From the NCBI GenBank assembly GCA_947245585.1, contig CAMXPV010000011.1, forward strand, positions 23,874 to 87,873: a stretch of DNA of 64,000 bases, given 5' to 3'. Below are positions 43,470 to 51,364 of this stretch, piece by piece. The DNA is from an uncultured Lachnospiraceae bacterium. Its GTDB lineage: Bacteria > Bacillota > Clostridia > Lachnospirales > Lachnospiraceae. The position numbers were made by a program, and so were the translations under genes. The first letter of the stretch is position 1. Every line of letters begins with the position of its first letter. The notes under the pieces were generated by a model. That model was not told the DNA's origin. It saw nothing but the letters and a program-made list of their open reading frames with translations, and did not search any database.

Positions 43470-43483
43470 GTAACCGCTTACAT
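43470..43483 (-). promoter_or_regulatory. Operator-like site upstream of kdgK-kdgA
   Basis: The plus strand reads AGTAACCGCTTACA, one mismatch (first base) to TGWAANCGNTNWCA. It lies at about the transcription start predicted from 43487-43515. Confidence 0.55.
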
Positions 43484-43486
43484 TTA

Positions 43487-43515
43487 TTATAATGGGTATT
43501 TGCAAAAGGTACAAT
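43487..43515 (-). promoter_or_regulatory. Promoter of kdgK-kdgA
   Basis: TTGTAC, 17 bases, TATAAT on the minus strand, 76 bases before the kdgK start. Confidence 0.6.
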
Positions 43516-43531
43516 CCTTTTTTCATTTTTA

Positions 43532-43560
43532 TTGAAAAAGTTTTTGAAATATCATACAAT
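43532..43560 (+). promoter_or_regulatory. Promoter of the second KDG kinase gene
   Basis: TTGAAA, 17 bases, TACAAT on the plus strand, divergent from the kdgK-kdgA promoter. Confidence 0.65.
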
Positions 43561-43562
43561 GA

Positions 43563-43596
43563 TAACAGTTTAGCCGATGGCATGGCTAAACTGTTA
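43563..43596 (+). promoter_or_regulatory. 13-bp inverted repeat at the start of the second kdgK transcript
   Basis: TAACAGTTTAGCC and GGCTAAACTGTTA are perfect inverted arms separated by 8 bases. The repeat spans the expected transcription start and leader, 32 bases before the ATG, and has no uridine run. It may be an operator for an unidentified dimeric regulator or an mRNA hairpin. Confidence 0.6.
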
Positions 43597-43627
43597 CATA
43601 AAACGAAAACGCAAAGGAGGTTTTGCC

Positions 43628-44716
43628 ATGCAGCCCACCAACCCACCGCTGTCCCCTGCGGACTCTGCGGACAAATTTATTACCGTCGGTGAAATCATGC
43701 TCCGTCTGACACCGCCCAACTATGAAAAGATACGAATGGCCTCCACCTTTGAGGCAAGCTATGGCGGCAGTGAGGCCAACATCGCGCTCGCACTGGCTAA
43801 CCTTGGGGTTGACAGCACCTTTTTCAGTGTCGTGCCGAACAACAGCCTTGGCAAAAGCGCCATCCGTATGCTGCGCAGCAATGATGTCCATTGCACGCCC
43901 GTGATCTTAAGCACGCCGGAGCAGACCCCTACGCACCGTCTGGGAAGCTATTATCTGGAAACCGGTTACGGAATCCGAGCCAGTAAGGTCATCTATGACA
44001 GAAAACACAGCGCCATCACGGAATTTGATTTCTCCACCGTGGATCTGGACGCACTTCTCACGGGTTTTACCTGGCTCCACTTAAGCGGCATTACGCCCGC
44101 CCTCTCCCCTAACTGCCGCAGCCTGGTGATGGACTGTCTGAAAGCGGCCAGGAAAAAGGGGCTTACCGTGAGTTTCGACGGCAATTTCAGGAGCACGCTC
44201 TGGTCCTGGGAGGAGGCAAGGGACTTTTGTACGGAGTGCCTTCCCTATGTGGATATTCTGTTTGGTATCGAGCCCTATCATCTGTGGCACGACCCGAAGG
44301 ATCACAGCAAGGGAGATGTCAAAGACGGCATCCCGCTGCAGCCAAGTTATGACCAACAGGATGAAATTTTTCAGGCGTTTGCTGCCAGATACCCGAATCT
44401 GAAATGTATCGCCCGCCATGTGCGCTATGCCCACAGCGGCAGCGAGAACAGCCTGAAAGCCTTTTTATGGTACGAAGACCACACCTTTGAGAGCAATCTG
44501 TTTACCTTCAATATCTTAGACCGTGTTGGCGGCGGAGACGCTTTTGCCAGCGGACTGATTTACGCCATGATGCACCATTATAAGCCTATGGATATTGCCA
44601 ACTTTGCCGTGGCAAGCAGCGCGATCAAACATACCATCCGCGGCGATGCAAATATCACGGATGACGCGGAGACGATCCGGAATCTGATGAATATGAATTA
44701 CGATATCAAGCGCTAG
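43628..44716 (+). CDS. PfkB-family sugar kinase, KDG kinase-like, paralogue 2
   Basis: 362 residues, clearly PfkB: ITVGEIMLRLTPPNYEKIRM, SYGGSEANIALALANLG, SFDGNFRSTLW and LDRVGGGDAFASGLIYAMM. It resembles the kinase encoded at 42314-43411 in layout but is divergent in sequence (for example SYGGSEAN against WEGGGEYN in the substrate loop), so the sugar acid may differ. CAAAGGAGG precedes the ATG at 43628. It is read from its own promoter with a 13-bp inverted repeat and ends at a hairpin. Confidence 0.88.
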   Translation: MQPTNPPLSPADSADKFITVGEIMLRLTPPNYEKIRMASTFEASYGGSEANIALALANLGVDSTFFSVVPNNSLGKSAIRMLRSNDVHCTPVILSTPEQTPTHRLGSYYLETGYGIRASKVIYDRKHSAITEFDFSTVDLDALLTGFTWLHLSGITPALSPNCRSLVMDCLKAARKKGLTVSFDGNFRSTLWSWEEARDFCTECLPYVDILFGIEPYHLWHDPKDHSKGDVKDGIPLQPSYDQQDEIFQAFAARYPNLKCIARHVRYAHSGSENSLKAFLWYEDHTFESNLFTFNILDRVGGGDAFASGLIYAMMHHYKPMDIANFAVASSAIKHTIRGDANITDDAETIRNLMNMNYDIKR

Positions 44717-44758
44717 AAAAACCCCCACAGACAGATTAACTGTCTGCGGGGGTTATCT
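44717..44758. terminator. Terminator hairpin between the second kdgK and the toxin gene
   Basis: AACCCCC-A-CAGACAG pairs with CTGTCTG-C-GGGGGTT (one mismatch). On the minus strand TTTTTC follows, on the plus strand only TTATCTCTT, so it is stronger for the minus strand but likely serves both convergent genes. The gap 44759-44887 shows nothing further. Confidence 0.75.
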
Positions 44759-44887
44759 CTTGGATAATTTCAAGCGCCCAAAATACGGCATTCTCAAGCA
44801 CTTTGTTAGTTACTTGTCACTTACCCACAGCACTTGATACAAATCCATACAATCGCTTGGCTAAATGTTCTTGTTTTAATCCTCATA

Positions 44888-45466
44888 TTAAATCACATAT
44901 GTATCGCACACCTGCTCTAGCAATTTAAAATCACAGCAAAATTTTTTGACTTTTCCCGTAGTCACCTGGCTTTTATACAACCTATTAGCTTTCTTTATTA
45001 AGTCTCCGGCAATTTTCAGGCAAAAAGAGTATTCTTTATTCATTAAATCCTTATATTTTACTATTTCCGGTGTATCAGCATTTTCTTTATTCAAATTTAC
45101 TTCTTTATATACCCCTGGTTTAACGGGAATCATTTTCTTAATATCTATCACCGCCATGATATGCTTGACCAGATTTTCCTCATCATCTTGTACCCAAATA
45201 TCTGCATCTCCCATTTTTGACTTCAAAGCATATTCATACACCAGATAACATTCCTGATTAATGTTTTTCCAATTTTTATGCTTTTCTTTTGCCGAAGATA
45301 ATGGAATTACATATGACCGATTTTCTTCGTTTATCAAAATTCCTATGTATGGTTTATTATCATAGCCTACTGATTTATAATACACCTCTGGGCATACAAG
45401 ATTTAGCTTTTTGATATAATTTGAATCTATGTTAATAAACTTTATATTCCCATCAAACTCAAACAC
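44888..45466 (-). CDS. ToxN/AbiQ-family type III toxin (endoribonuclease)
   Basis: 192 residues of the AbiQ/ToxN family, RNases held inactive by a repeat-containing RNA. Matching features: IKFINIDSNYIKKL near the N-terminus, YIGILINEENRSYVIPLSSAKEKH with the Ser and Lys equivalent to the ToxN active site (Thr-Ser-x-Lys), LVKHIMAVIDIKKMIPV in the middle and KFCCDFKLLEQVC at the end. It starts with GTG behind AGAGGG. Much more AT-rich than the neighbouring genes, consistent with transfer. A terminator and an ORF-free RNA-like stretch lie directly upstream, as in toxIN loci. Confidence 0.85.
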   Translation of the reverse strand: MFEFDGNIKFINIDSNYIKKLNLVCPEVYYKSVGYDNKPYIGILINEENRSYVIPLSSAKEKHKNWKNINQECYLVYEYALKSKMGDADIWVQDDEENLVKHIMAVIDIKKMIPVKPGVYKEVNLNKENADTPEIVKYKDLMNKEYSFCLKIAGDLIKKANRLYKSQVTTGKVKKFCCDFKLLEQVCDTYVI

Positions 45467-45483
45467 TATTTTCCCTCTTTATC

Positions 45484-45515
45484 AAAAAATGTGGGAAGTT
45501 ATAGCAACTTCCCAC
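45484..45515 (-). terminator. Terminator between antitoxin RNA region and toxin gene
   Basis: GTGGGAAGTT and AACTTCCCAC form a perfect 10-bp stem with 5-base loop, followed by ATTTTTTG, ending 17 bases before the toxin GTG. In type III systems this position sets the antitoxin-to-toxin ratio by partial read-through. Confidence 0.88.
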
Positions 45516-45678
45516 TCGTTAATGTTCATCTCTTTATGGATTGGCTACCAAAGGTTAATGGAGACCTTCTTTCTTTATTCTTACCAACGAAATTGCAAAA
45601 ATATTTGTATCTGCACCTTTTCTATAAATGCCGATATGCAGTCCCGGCAGAATAATAAGAGGTTCAACCGAACTTCTT
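45516..45678 (-). ncRNA. Candidate type III antitoxin RNA (ToxI-like)
   Basis: About 160 bases on the minus strand between a -10 and the terminator, with no open frame. It contains short pseudoknot-like complementary pieces such as AAGGT...ACCTT and GTTC...GAAC and a thrice-recurring AGAAG/AAAGG start, but I cannot show clean tandem repeats by eye; the units may be divergent. Called from position and the toxin family. Confidence 0.5.
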
Positions 45679-45684
45679 ATTTAT

Positions 45685-45690
45685 ATTATA
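45685..45690 (-). promoter_or_regulatory. -10 element of the antitoxin-toxin transcript
   Basis: TATAAT on the minus strand, about 170 bases before the terminator. The -35 region 17 bases upstream (TAGAAA) is a weak match. Confidence 0.5.
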
Positions 45691-45727
45691 CTCATTTTCT
45701 ACTAAATTTCTACTGGCATTTTATACA

Positions 45728-45769
45728 AAAAACAGACAAAATCCCCAAAACATATATGTTCTGGGGATT
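45728..45769 (-). terminator. Terminator of the rplM-rpsI operon
   Basis: AATCCCCAGAACAT pairs with ATGTTTTGGGGATT on the minus strand (one G-T pair), followed by TTGTCTGTTTTTT. It starts 15 bases after the rpsI stop. Confidence 0.88.
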
Positions 45770-45784
45770 GAAATATTCCACTTG

Positions 45785-46189
45785 TCATCTCTTGGAGAAC
45801 TGCGGCGCTCTTCTCGCTGCCTTGAGACCGTATTTCTTTCTCTCCTTCATACGAGGATCTCTGGTCAGGTAACCTGCCTTTTTCAGAGTCGGTCTGTAAT
45901 CCGGGTCTGCCTGAAGCAGCGCCCTCGCGATACCATGTCTCACAGCGCCTGCCTGTCCGGTATATCCGCCGCCCTTTACGGTAACGATTACATTGAACTT
46001 ATCTACCGTATCGGTTGCAGTCAGAGGCTGACGCACGATAACCTTCAAGGTCTCAAGACCAAAATAGTCATCGATGTCTCTCTTATTAATCTTAATCTCT
46101 CCCTTACCGGGCACTAAATATACTCTGGCGATAGATTTCTTTCTTCTACCGGTTCCATAATACTTTGCTGATTTATCTGCTTTAGCCAT
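45785..46189 (-). CDS. rpsI: 30S ribosomal protein S9
   Basis: Small-subunit head protein whose C-terminal tail reaches the P-site tRNA. 134 residues: [50 protein letters not shown] and the basic tail ending APQFSKR. It follows rplM by 17 bp, the conserved pair, and ends at a strong terminator. Confidence 0.98.
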   Translation of the reverse strand: MAKADKSAKYYGTGRRKKSIARVYLVPGKGEIKINKRDIDDYFGLETLKVIVRQPLTATDTVDKFNVIVTVKGGGYTGQAGAVRHGIARALLQADPDYRPTLKKAGYLTRDPRMKERKKYGLKAARRAPQFSKR

Positions 46190-46206
46190 GATTCTTTATC
46201 CCTTTC

Positions 46207-46635
46207 TTAAAATGTTAATGCTTCCGGTTTCTGTGCCGCATGCTTGTGCTCAGGTCCCACATATACAAAAAGCTTCTTGTACATCTGACTGCCAAGAGGT
46301 CCCTTGGGAAGCATACCCTTCACCGCATGCTCCACAACTCTCTCAGGATGCTTCTGCAGCATCTCCTTCAATGTGGTTTCCTTCATGCCACCCACATAAT
46401 CAGAGTGATGATAATAAATCTTCTGGTCTAACTTCTTACCTGTCACTTTCACCTTTTCCGCATTGACGACGATCACATAATCACCTGTGTCGATATGGGG
46501 TGTAAAGATCGGCTTATTCTTACCTCTCAGTACCTTGGCAATCTCGGATGCCAAGCGTCCCAATGTCATATCTGTCGCATCAACCACGTACCATTTTCTC
46601 TCGATCGTAGCCGGGCTCGCCATAAAAGTTTTCAT
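46207..46635 (-). CDS. rplM: 50S ribosomal protein L13
   Basis: Early assembly protein of the large subunit. 142 residues: [45 protein letters not shown] and [19 protein letters not shown]. Read from a strong promoter at 46826-46854 with a leader of about 180 bases that may regulate it. Confidence 0.98.
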   Translation of the reverse strand: MKTFMASPATIERKWYVVDATDMTLGRLASEIAKVLRGKNKPIFTPHIDTGDYVIVVNAEKVKVTGKKLDQKIYYHHSDYVGGMKETTLKEMLQKHPERVVEHAVKGMLPKGPLGSQMYKKLFVYVGPEHKHAAQKPEALTF

Positions 46636-46819
46636 GAATATTACCTCCGTAGTAACTGTCTGTGCCGTTTCTAAAGATCGTCATGCAGATGTCCGGCCAC
46701 ACTCGGCATCCCTTCCGCGGCAGTTTGTACTTCTCTCTTGATCGAGCAGAAAACCTTCCTGCTCCTATAAAATGTCTCACCGGGGCTTTGGTCAGACACT
46801 TATAAACAATTCGTCACAG
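46636..46819 (-). promoter_or_regulatory. Structured leader of rplM-rpsI (possible L13-type leader)
   Basis: The leader on the minus strand contains nested pairing such as ATAAGTGTCT with AGACATTTTAT and a hairpin GAGCAG...CTGCTC. Firmicutes carry an autoregulatory L13 leader at this position; whether this one matches that consensus needs a covariance model. Confidence 0.4.
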
Positions 46820-46825
46820 TTAAAT

Positions 46826-46854
46826 ATTATATTATACGCTCCCGCGTGTGTCAA
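46826..46854 (-). promoter_or_regulatory. Consensus promoter of rplM-rpsI
   Basis: TTGACA, 17 bases, TATAAT on the minus strand (an overlapping TATAAT sits 5 bases earlier). It lies just upstream of the truA stop. Confidence 0.85.
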
Positions 46855-46862
46855 CTGGTTTT

Positions 46863-47609
46863 TCATAAAAACTCATATCCCACAAGGGTCAGCCCACATG
46901 CCGGCGCTGTCGGTCCTGCTGCCTGACGGTCGCGGGCTTCCAAAATGTCTTTCACCTGCTCCGGCGGAATCTGTCCGCGTCCCACCTCCATCAGCGTTCC
47001 GGCAATAATTCTTACCATATTATACAGGAAACCTCCGCCTGCAATACGGAGCACAATCTCCCGATCCAGGCTGCCCTCTTCCAACACTTCCACGCTGTCA
47101 ATCCGCCGCACCGTAGTTTTCGCCTGTGTATCCACACTGCAAAAGCTTTTAAAGTCATGTTCCCCCACAAGAAAAACCGCTCCCTGCCTCATCCGTTCCG
47201 TATCTAACGGCACATAGGTAAAATGAGCATACAGTCTTTTTGTCGGCAGCGGAAAGGGGGCATTATAAATCCGGTACTCATATGTCTTCCGGCTTTCGCA
47301 GCGCCTGGGATGGAACTGCAAATCCACTTCCCTTGCCCCACGAATCCGAATGTCCTCCGGGAGCCTCCGGTTGAGCGCGTAGGAGAACTTCTCCGCCGGA
47401 ATCGAACTCTCCGTGTCAAACACAGCGATATTGCCTAGCGCATGTACGCCGGAATCGGTGCGGCTTGCCCCGATTACCTCTGCCTCTTCCCCCGTCAGAT
47501 CGGAAATACAGCGGTTTAAAACGCCCTCTATGGTCTCTTTTCCCGGCTGAATCTGCCACCCGCTGTAAGCAGTCCCATCGTAAGATACGGTTAACATAAC
47601 TCTTTTCAT
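46863..47609 (-). CDS. truA: tRNA pseudouridine synthase A
   Basis: Modifies uridines 38-40 of tRNA anticodon arms. 248 residues. The catalytic Asp is in GASRTDSGVHALGN near residue 52; VSYDGTAYSGWQIQPG at the N-terminus and FLYNMVRIIAGTLMEVG near 200 are typical. The ATG at 47609 is preferred over a TTG three codons upstream; the ribosome-binding site is weak (AGAAAG). Lies between ecfT and rplM as in many Firmicutes. Confidence 0.95.
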   Translation of the reverse strand: MKRVMLTVSYDGTAYSGWQIQPGKETIEGVLNRCISDLTGEEAEVIGASRTDSGVHALGNIAVFDTESSIPAEKFSYALNRRLPEDIRIRGAREVDLQFHPRRCESRKTYEYRIYNAPFPLPTKRLYAHFTYVPLDTERMRQGAVFLVGEHDFKSFCSVDTQAKTTVRRIDSVEVLEEGSLDREIVLRIAGGGFLYNMVRIIAGTLMEVGRGQIPPEQVKDILEARDRQAAGPTAPACGLTLVGYEFL

Positions 47610-47674
47610 GTTTTTCAACTTTCTATAACGCCATATGCCCGGTCAAGCGCACATCCCCAGAAAACATGGCGCGT

Positions 47675-48472
47675 CTACAGTAACACCCCTATCGTCACGC
47701 ATCCCGCAAAATAGAGAAACAGCACGCCGTATGCGATCCTGTCCGCTGCACGATAACAGAGGGGCTTCATCTTTGTCCTGTGCTCCCCGCCCCGGTAACA
47801 TCTGGCTTCCATCGCCATCGCCAGATCGTTGGCCCTGCGGAAAGCCGATATAAACAGCGGCACCAAAAGGGGCACCATGGCTTTCGCCTTCTTGATCAGG
47901 TTTCCGCTCTCAAAATCCGCCCCTCTCGCAATCTGCGCCTTCATGATTTTATCCGTCTCCTCCAAAAGGATCGGGATAAAGCGCAGCGCAATTGACATCA
48001 TCATTGCAATCTCATGCACCGGCACTTTCAAATACTTAAGCGGCTTCATCAGTTTCTCCATGCCGTCCGTCAAACTGTTGGGCGTGGTCGTCAATGTCAT
48101 CAGCGAAGAGCCCACAATCAGAAACGACAGGCGCACCGCCATCAACACGGCAATCCGCAGTCCCTCCTTTGTAATTGTCAGCTTCCAGACCGAGACCAGG
48201 GGCTCGCCCGGTGTCAGAAACAGGTTGAACACCACTGTAATCAGCAAAATAAAGACAATTGCCCTCATGCCCTTTACCATGTAACGAAAGGGCACCTTAG
48301 ACAGTTTGATCATGGCTATCAAAAACAGGGCCGCCACCACATAACCGACCCAACTATCCACCACAAAAAGAGAAATAATAAAGCCTATTGTGGCCACTAG
48401 CTTTACCCTGGGGTCCAATCTATGAATGACGGAATCCGCCTGATAATATTGGCCCAATGTAATATCTCGTAT
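47675..48472 (-). CDS. ecfT: Energy-coupling factor transporter transmembrane protein EcfT
   Basis: Membrane scaffold of group II ECF vitamin importers, linking exchangeable S components to the EcfA1A2 ATPases. 265 residues with about five hydrophobic helices and the two coupling helices with Ala-Arg-Gly type motifs: AQIARGADFESG and MAMEARCYRGGEHRTKM. AGGAGGTAACA precedes the ATG at 48472. No S component lies in the window, so it serves S proteins encoded elsewhere. Confidence 0.94.
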   Translation of the reverse strand: MRDITLGQYYQADSVIHRLDPRVKLVATIGFIISLFVVDSWVGYVVAALFLIAMIKLSKVPFRYMVKGMRAIVFILLITVVFNLFLTPGEPLVSVWKLTITKEGLRIAVLMAVRLSFLIVGSSLMTLTTTPNSLTDGMEKLMKPLKYLKVPVHEIAMMMSIALRFIPILLEETDKIMKAQIARGADFESGNLIKKAKAMVPLLVPLFISAFRRANDLAMAMEARCYRGGEHRTKMKPLCYRAADRIAYGVLFLYFAGCVTIGVLL

Positions 48473-48538
48473 CATTGTTACCTCCTGTCGGAGCAGACAG
48501 CAGCGCTCCTCCTTCACGACCTGCCTCTAACCGGCCGC

Positions 48539-49393
48539 TTAAACAGTCCTGTGCAATGCCCTCAGGATCTCCTGCTCCGCCTCCGCAATGGTCGTGGCGG
48601 AAGTGTCCACCGACATCCCCCGCTTCGCCAATGCCTGCATAATATAAGTGACCTGCGGCGCTGCAAGTCCAACCTGTTCCAATTCCCTATAATGCTGAAA
48701 GACCACTCTGGGTGTATCGTCATAGAGAACGCTTCCCCTGTTCATGACGATAATCCGTTCCACATACTTGGCTACATCCTCCATGCTGTGGGAAACCAAA
48801 ATGACCGTAATTCCCGTCTCTTCCTTCAGCTTTGCAATCTGGTCAAGAATCTCATCCCTTCCCTTCGGGTCCAATCCCGCCGTCGGCTCATCCAAAACCA
48901 ACACCTCCGGTTTCATTGCCAGCACCCCGGCTATCGCCACCCTGCGCTTCTGCCCGCCGGAGAGATCAAAGGGCGACTGATAGAAAAACTCGTCCTCCAA
49001 ACCGACTTGTTTGAGAGCGGCATAGGCCCGAAGCTCTGTCTCCTTCTGGGAAAGTCCCAGATTCTTCGGTCCGAAACAGACATCCTTAAACACGTCGATC
49101 TCAAAAAGCTGGTGTTCCGGATATTGAAAGACAAGCCCTACCTTGCTGCGAAGCTGCTTTTTATCATAATCCTTTTCGTGGATATCCTCACCATTATAAT
49201 AAATCGCCCCGCTTGTGGGACGCATCAGCCCGTTTAAATGCTGCACCAACGTGGACTTACCTGATCCCGTATGGCCGATCAGGCCAATAAACTGCCCGTC
49301 AGGGATCACAAGGTTCACATCCTTTAAAGCGTGCACCGACAAAGCCGTGTCCTCTCCATATACATAATCTACATGATCTAAAATGATAGACAT
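48539..49393 (-). CDS. ecfA2: Energy-coupling factor ATPase EcfA2
   Basis: One of the two ATPases that power ECF vitamin uptake. 284 residues: Walker [18 protein letters not shown]-loop [13 protein letters not shown], signature [13 protein letters not shown], Walker [14 protein letters not shown] and H-loop VSHSMED. Its start lies inside the end of ecfA1 (16-bp overlap), so the two are coupled. Confidence 0.96.
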   Translation of the reverse strand: MSIILDHVDYVYGEDTALSVHALKDVNLVIPDGQFIGLIGHTGSGKSTLVQHLNGLMRPTSGAIYYNGEDIHEKDYDKKQLRSKVGLVFQYPEHQLFEIDVFKDVCFGPKNLGLSQKETELRAYAALKQVGLEDEFFYQSPFDLSGGQKRRVAIAGVLAMKPEVLVLDEPTAGLDPKGRDEILDQIAKLKEETGITVILVSHSMEDVAKYVERIIVMNRGSVLYDDTPRVVFQHYRELEQVGLAAPQVTYIMQALAKRGMSVDTSATTIAEAEQEILRALHRTV

Positions 49394-50235
49394 CCGTTCA
49401 ACGCCTCCACAAACTCCTCTATGGTCAAAATACCTTCCGGCAGATTTACTCCCTTCCCCCGCAGCTCATGGGCAAGGAGCGTCACCTGCGGCACGTCCAA
49501 CCGCAATTCCTTCAGTTCATCCACTCTGGAAAAAATTTCTCTCGGTGTCCCCTCCATGGCGATATGTCCTTTATCCATGACAAAGACCTGATCCGCATGT
49601 ATGATTTCTTCCATATAATGTGTGATGAGCACCACCGTAATTCCTTCCACATCGTTTAACGCCCTCACAGCCCGTATCACTTCTTTTCGGCCGTTGGGAT
49701 CAAGCATAGCTGTGGGTTCGTCCAAAATAATGCATTTCGGATGCATGGCGATCACGCCCGCAATGGACACCCGCTGTTTTTGTCCCCCGGAAAGTTTGTT
49801 GGGTGAGTGCTTGCGAAACTCGTACATCCCCACCGCCTTCAGGCTCTCCTCGACGCGTTCCCATATCTCCTTTGTGGGCACTCCCATATTTTCCGGGCCA
49901 AATCCCACATCCTCCTCCACCACCTGTCCGATAATCTGATTGTCCGGATTCTGGAATACCATTCCCGCCTCCTGGCGGATATCCCAAAGGTGCGATTCCT
50001 CCTGCGTATCCATACCGTCCACCCAGACCGTTCCCTCCGTGGGATAGAGAATGGCGTTGATATGCTTGGCAAGCGTGGATTTCCCGGAGCCGTTATGCCC
50101 CAGTATGGCAATGAAATCCCCCTGCTTCACATCCAGATCCACCCCATCCACGGCGCGGGTGATTCCTTCCACATTTCCCTCTTCATCCCGACGGATATAC
50201 TCAAATGTCAATTTATCTGTTTTGATAATTCCCAT
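49378..50235 (-). CDS. ecfA1: Energy-coupling factor ATPase EcfA1
   Basis: Partner ATPase of EcfA2. 285 residues: Walker [18 protein letters not shown]-loop [12 protein letters not shown], signature [13 protein letters not shown], Walker [15 protein letters not shown]-loop ITHYMEE. The start at 50235 follows AAGGAAA. First gene of ecfA1-ecfA2-ecfT-truA with its own promoter, since an insertion of accessory genes separates it from rplQ. Confidence 0.96.
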   Translation of the reverse strand: MGIIKTDKLTFEYIRRDEEGNVEGITRAVDGVDLDVKQGDFIAILGHNGSGKSTLAKHINAILYPTEGTVWVDGMDTQEESHLWDIRQEAGMVFQNPDNQIIGQVVEEDVGFGPENMGVPTKEIWERVEESLKAVGMYEFRKHSPNKLSGGQKQRVSIAGVIAMHPKCIILDEPTAMLDPNGRKEVIRAVRALNDVEGITVVLITHYMEEIIHADQVFVMDKGHIAMEGTPREIFSRVDELKELRLDVPQVTLLAHELRGKGVNLPEGILTIEEFVEALNGCLSF

Positions 50236-50303
50236 ATCCGTTTCCTTCAATCATTTTCCTGAAATTTCTGCCTGATTAACAGTTCCCGGTTTCACTCTCG
50301 CCT

Positions 50304-50332
50304 ATTGTACTAAATTATAACAGAAAATACAA
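50304..50332 (-). promoter_or_regulatory. Promoter of ecfA1-ecfA2-ecfT-truA
   Basis: TTGTAT, 17 bases, TACAAT on the minus strand, about 69 bases before the ecfA1 start. Confidence 0.6.
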
Positions 50333-50359
50333 CTACTACAGCGTTTCGGATTATGATAT

Positions 50360-50409
50360 AATGAGCGCAAAAGAAAGACAATCGAGTTTTTCAATGAGCG
50401 CAAAGAAAA
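50360..50409 (+). repeat. Direct repeat upstream of the M15 peptidase gene
   Basis: AATGAGCGCAAA occurs at 50360 and again at 50393, each followed by GAAA-rich bases. The first copy overlaps the end of a TATAAT with TGA (about 50357-50362), the probable -10 of the M15 gene. It may be an operator or leader duplication. Confidence 0.4.
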
Positions 50410-50425
50410 AATAGGAGATTGCAAC

Positions 50426-51349
50426 ATGCCCGACATTAAAATATTGATACGACAGGCCGCCAAACCTGTTCTCTTCCTGCTCACCTTCATTCTGGTCTGC
50501 GCCTTTCTCGCGCACTACCTGACAGGCCAGGAAACCCTTTTAGACTATGCCAGAGAAAATCCCGAACTGGCCTATGGCATGGAGGCAGCTCCATCGAAGG
50601 TGCAGGCAGCACAGCCCGAAGCGAAAGTTTCTGACGGTTCCACTGACACCGTCTCTGTCACACCGGACAAGTCTCCCTCATATGCTGAAAGTGAGAGCAA
50701 CGAAACGGAGACCACTGAGTCTATGCCCATTTCGCCGGAACGCGTCACTTATGAGGAAGGTTTTTATTATGAGCCACTGACTGTTTTAGTCAAAGATCGA
50801 ATTACCGGGACTTCCTATCCGGAAAGCGGCTGCACCGTCCCCTACGAGGATCTGACCTATGTAGGACTTCTCTATTTTGACTTTGAGGGACAGCCGCAAA
50901 ATGGGGAGCTGATCTGCAACAAGGCCATCGCGCAGGATATGGTGGAAATTTTCTACGAACTTTACCGAAATGAATACCAGATTGAACGGGTTCGTCTGAT
51001 CGACGAGTATGGGGGAGACGACACTGCCTCCATGGCTGATAACAACACCTCCTGCTTTAATTACAGGGTGGTGGACGGCACTACGAACCTTTCCAAACAC
51101 GCCTATGGCCTGGCCATAGATGTAAACCCCTTCTACAACCCTTATGTGGTCTTCAACAAGAACGGGGACGGGGATACTTATATCTCTCCCCCTGGCAGCG
51201 AAATTTACGCTGACCGCAGCCAAAACTTCGCTTATAAAATTGACGAAAATGATTTGTGTTACCGCCTCTTTACCGAGCATGGCTTCACATGGGGCGGCAA
51301 TTGGAATAGTACAAAGGACTATCAGCACTTTCAAAAAGCGCTGCCCTAA
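50426..51349 (+). CDS. M15-family D-Ala-D-Ala carboxypeptidase-like peptidase
   Basis: 307-residue membrane-anchored zinc peptidase that trims peptidoglycan stem peptides. One N-terminal membrane helix (about 13-33, AKPVLFLLTFILVCAFLAHY), a Ser/Thr/Glu-rich linker to about 110, then an M15C-type domain. Metal ligands: SKHAYGLAIDVNPFYNP (His and Asp) and DYQHFQKALP (His). AGGAGA precedes the start. It is transcribed divergently from ecfA1 and ends inside a shared bidirectional terminator. Confidence 0.9.
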   Translation: MPDIKILIRQAAKPVLFLLTFILVCAFLAHYLTGQETLLDYARENPELAYGMEAAPSKVQAAQPEAKVSDGSTDTVSVTPDKSPSYAESESNETETTESMPISPERVTYEEGFYYEPLTVLVKDRITGTSYPESGCTVPYEDLTYVGLLYFDFEGQPQNGELICNKAIAQDMVEIFYELYRNEYQIERVRLIDEYGGDDTASMADNNTSCFNYRVVDGTTNLSKHAYGLAIDVNPFYNPYVVFNKNGDGDTYISPPGSEIYADRSQNFAYKIDENDLCYRLFTEHGFTWGGNWNSTKDYQHFQKALP

Positions 51350-51364
51350 ATCGGCAGCGCTTTT
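51334..51364. terminator. Bidirectional terminator containing both stop codons
   Basis: AAAAGCGCTGCC and GGCAGCGCTTTT form a perfect 12-bp stem. The stop codons of the M15 gene (TAA, 51347-51349) and of the convergent coiled-coil gene (TAG, 51346-51348) lie in the 7-base loop and its edge. Uridine runs lie on both sides. Confidence 0.85.
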
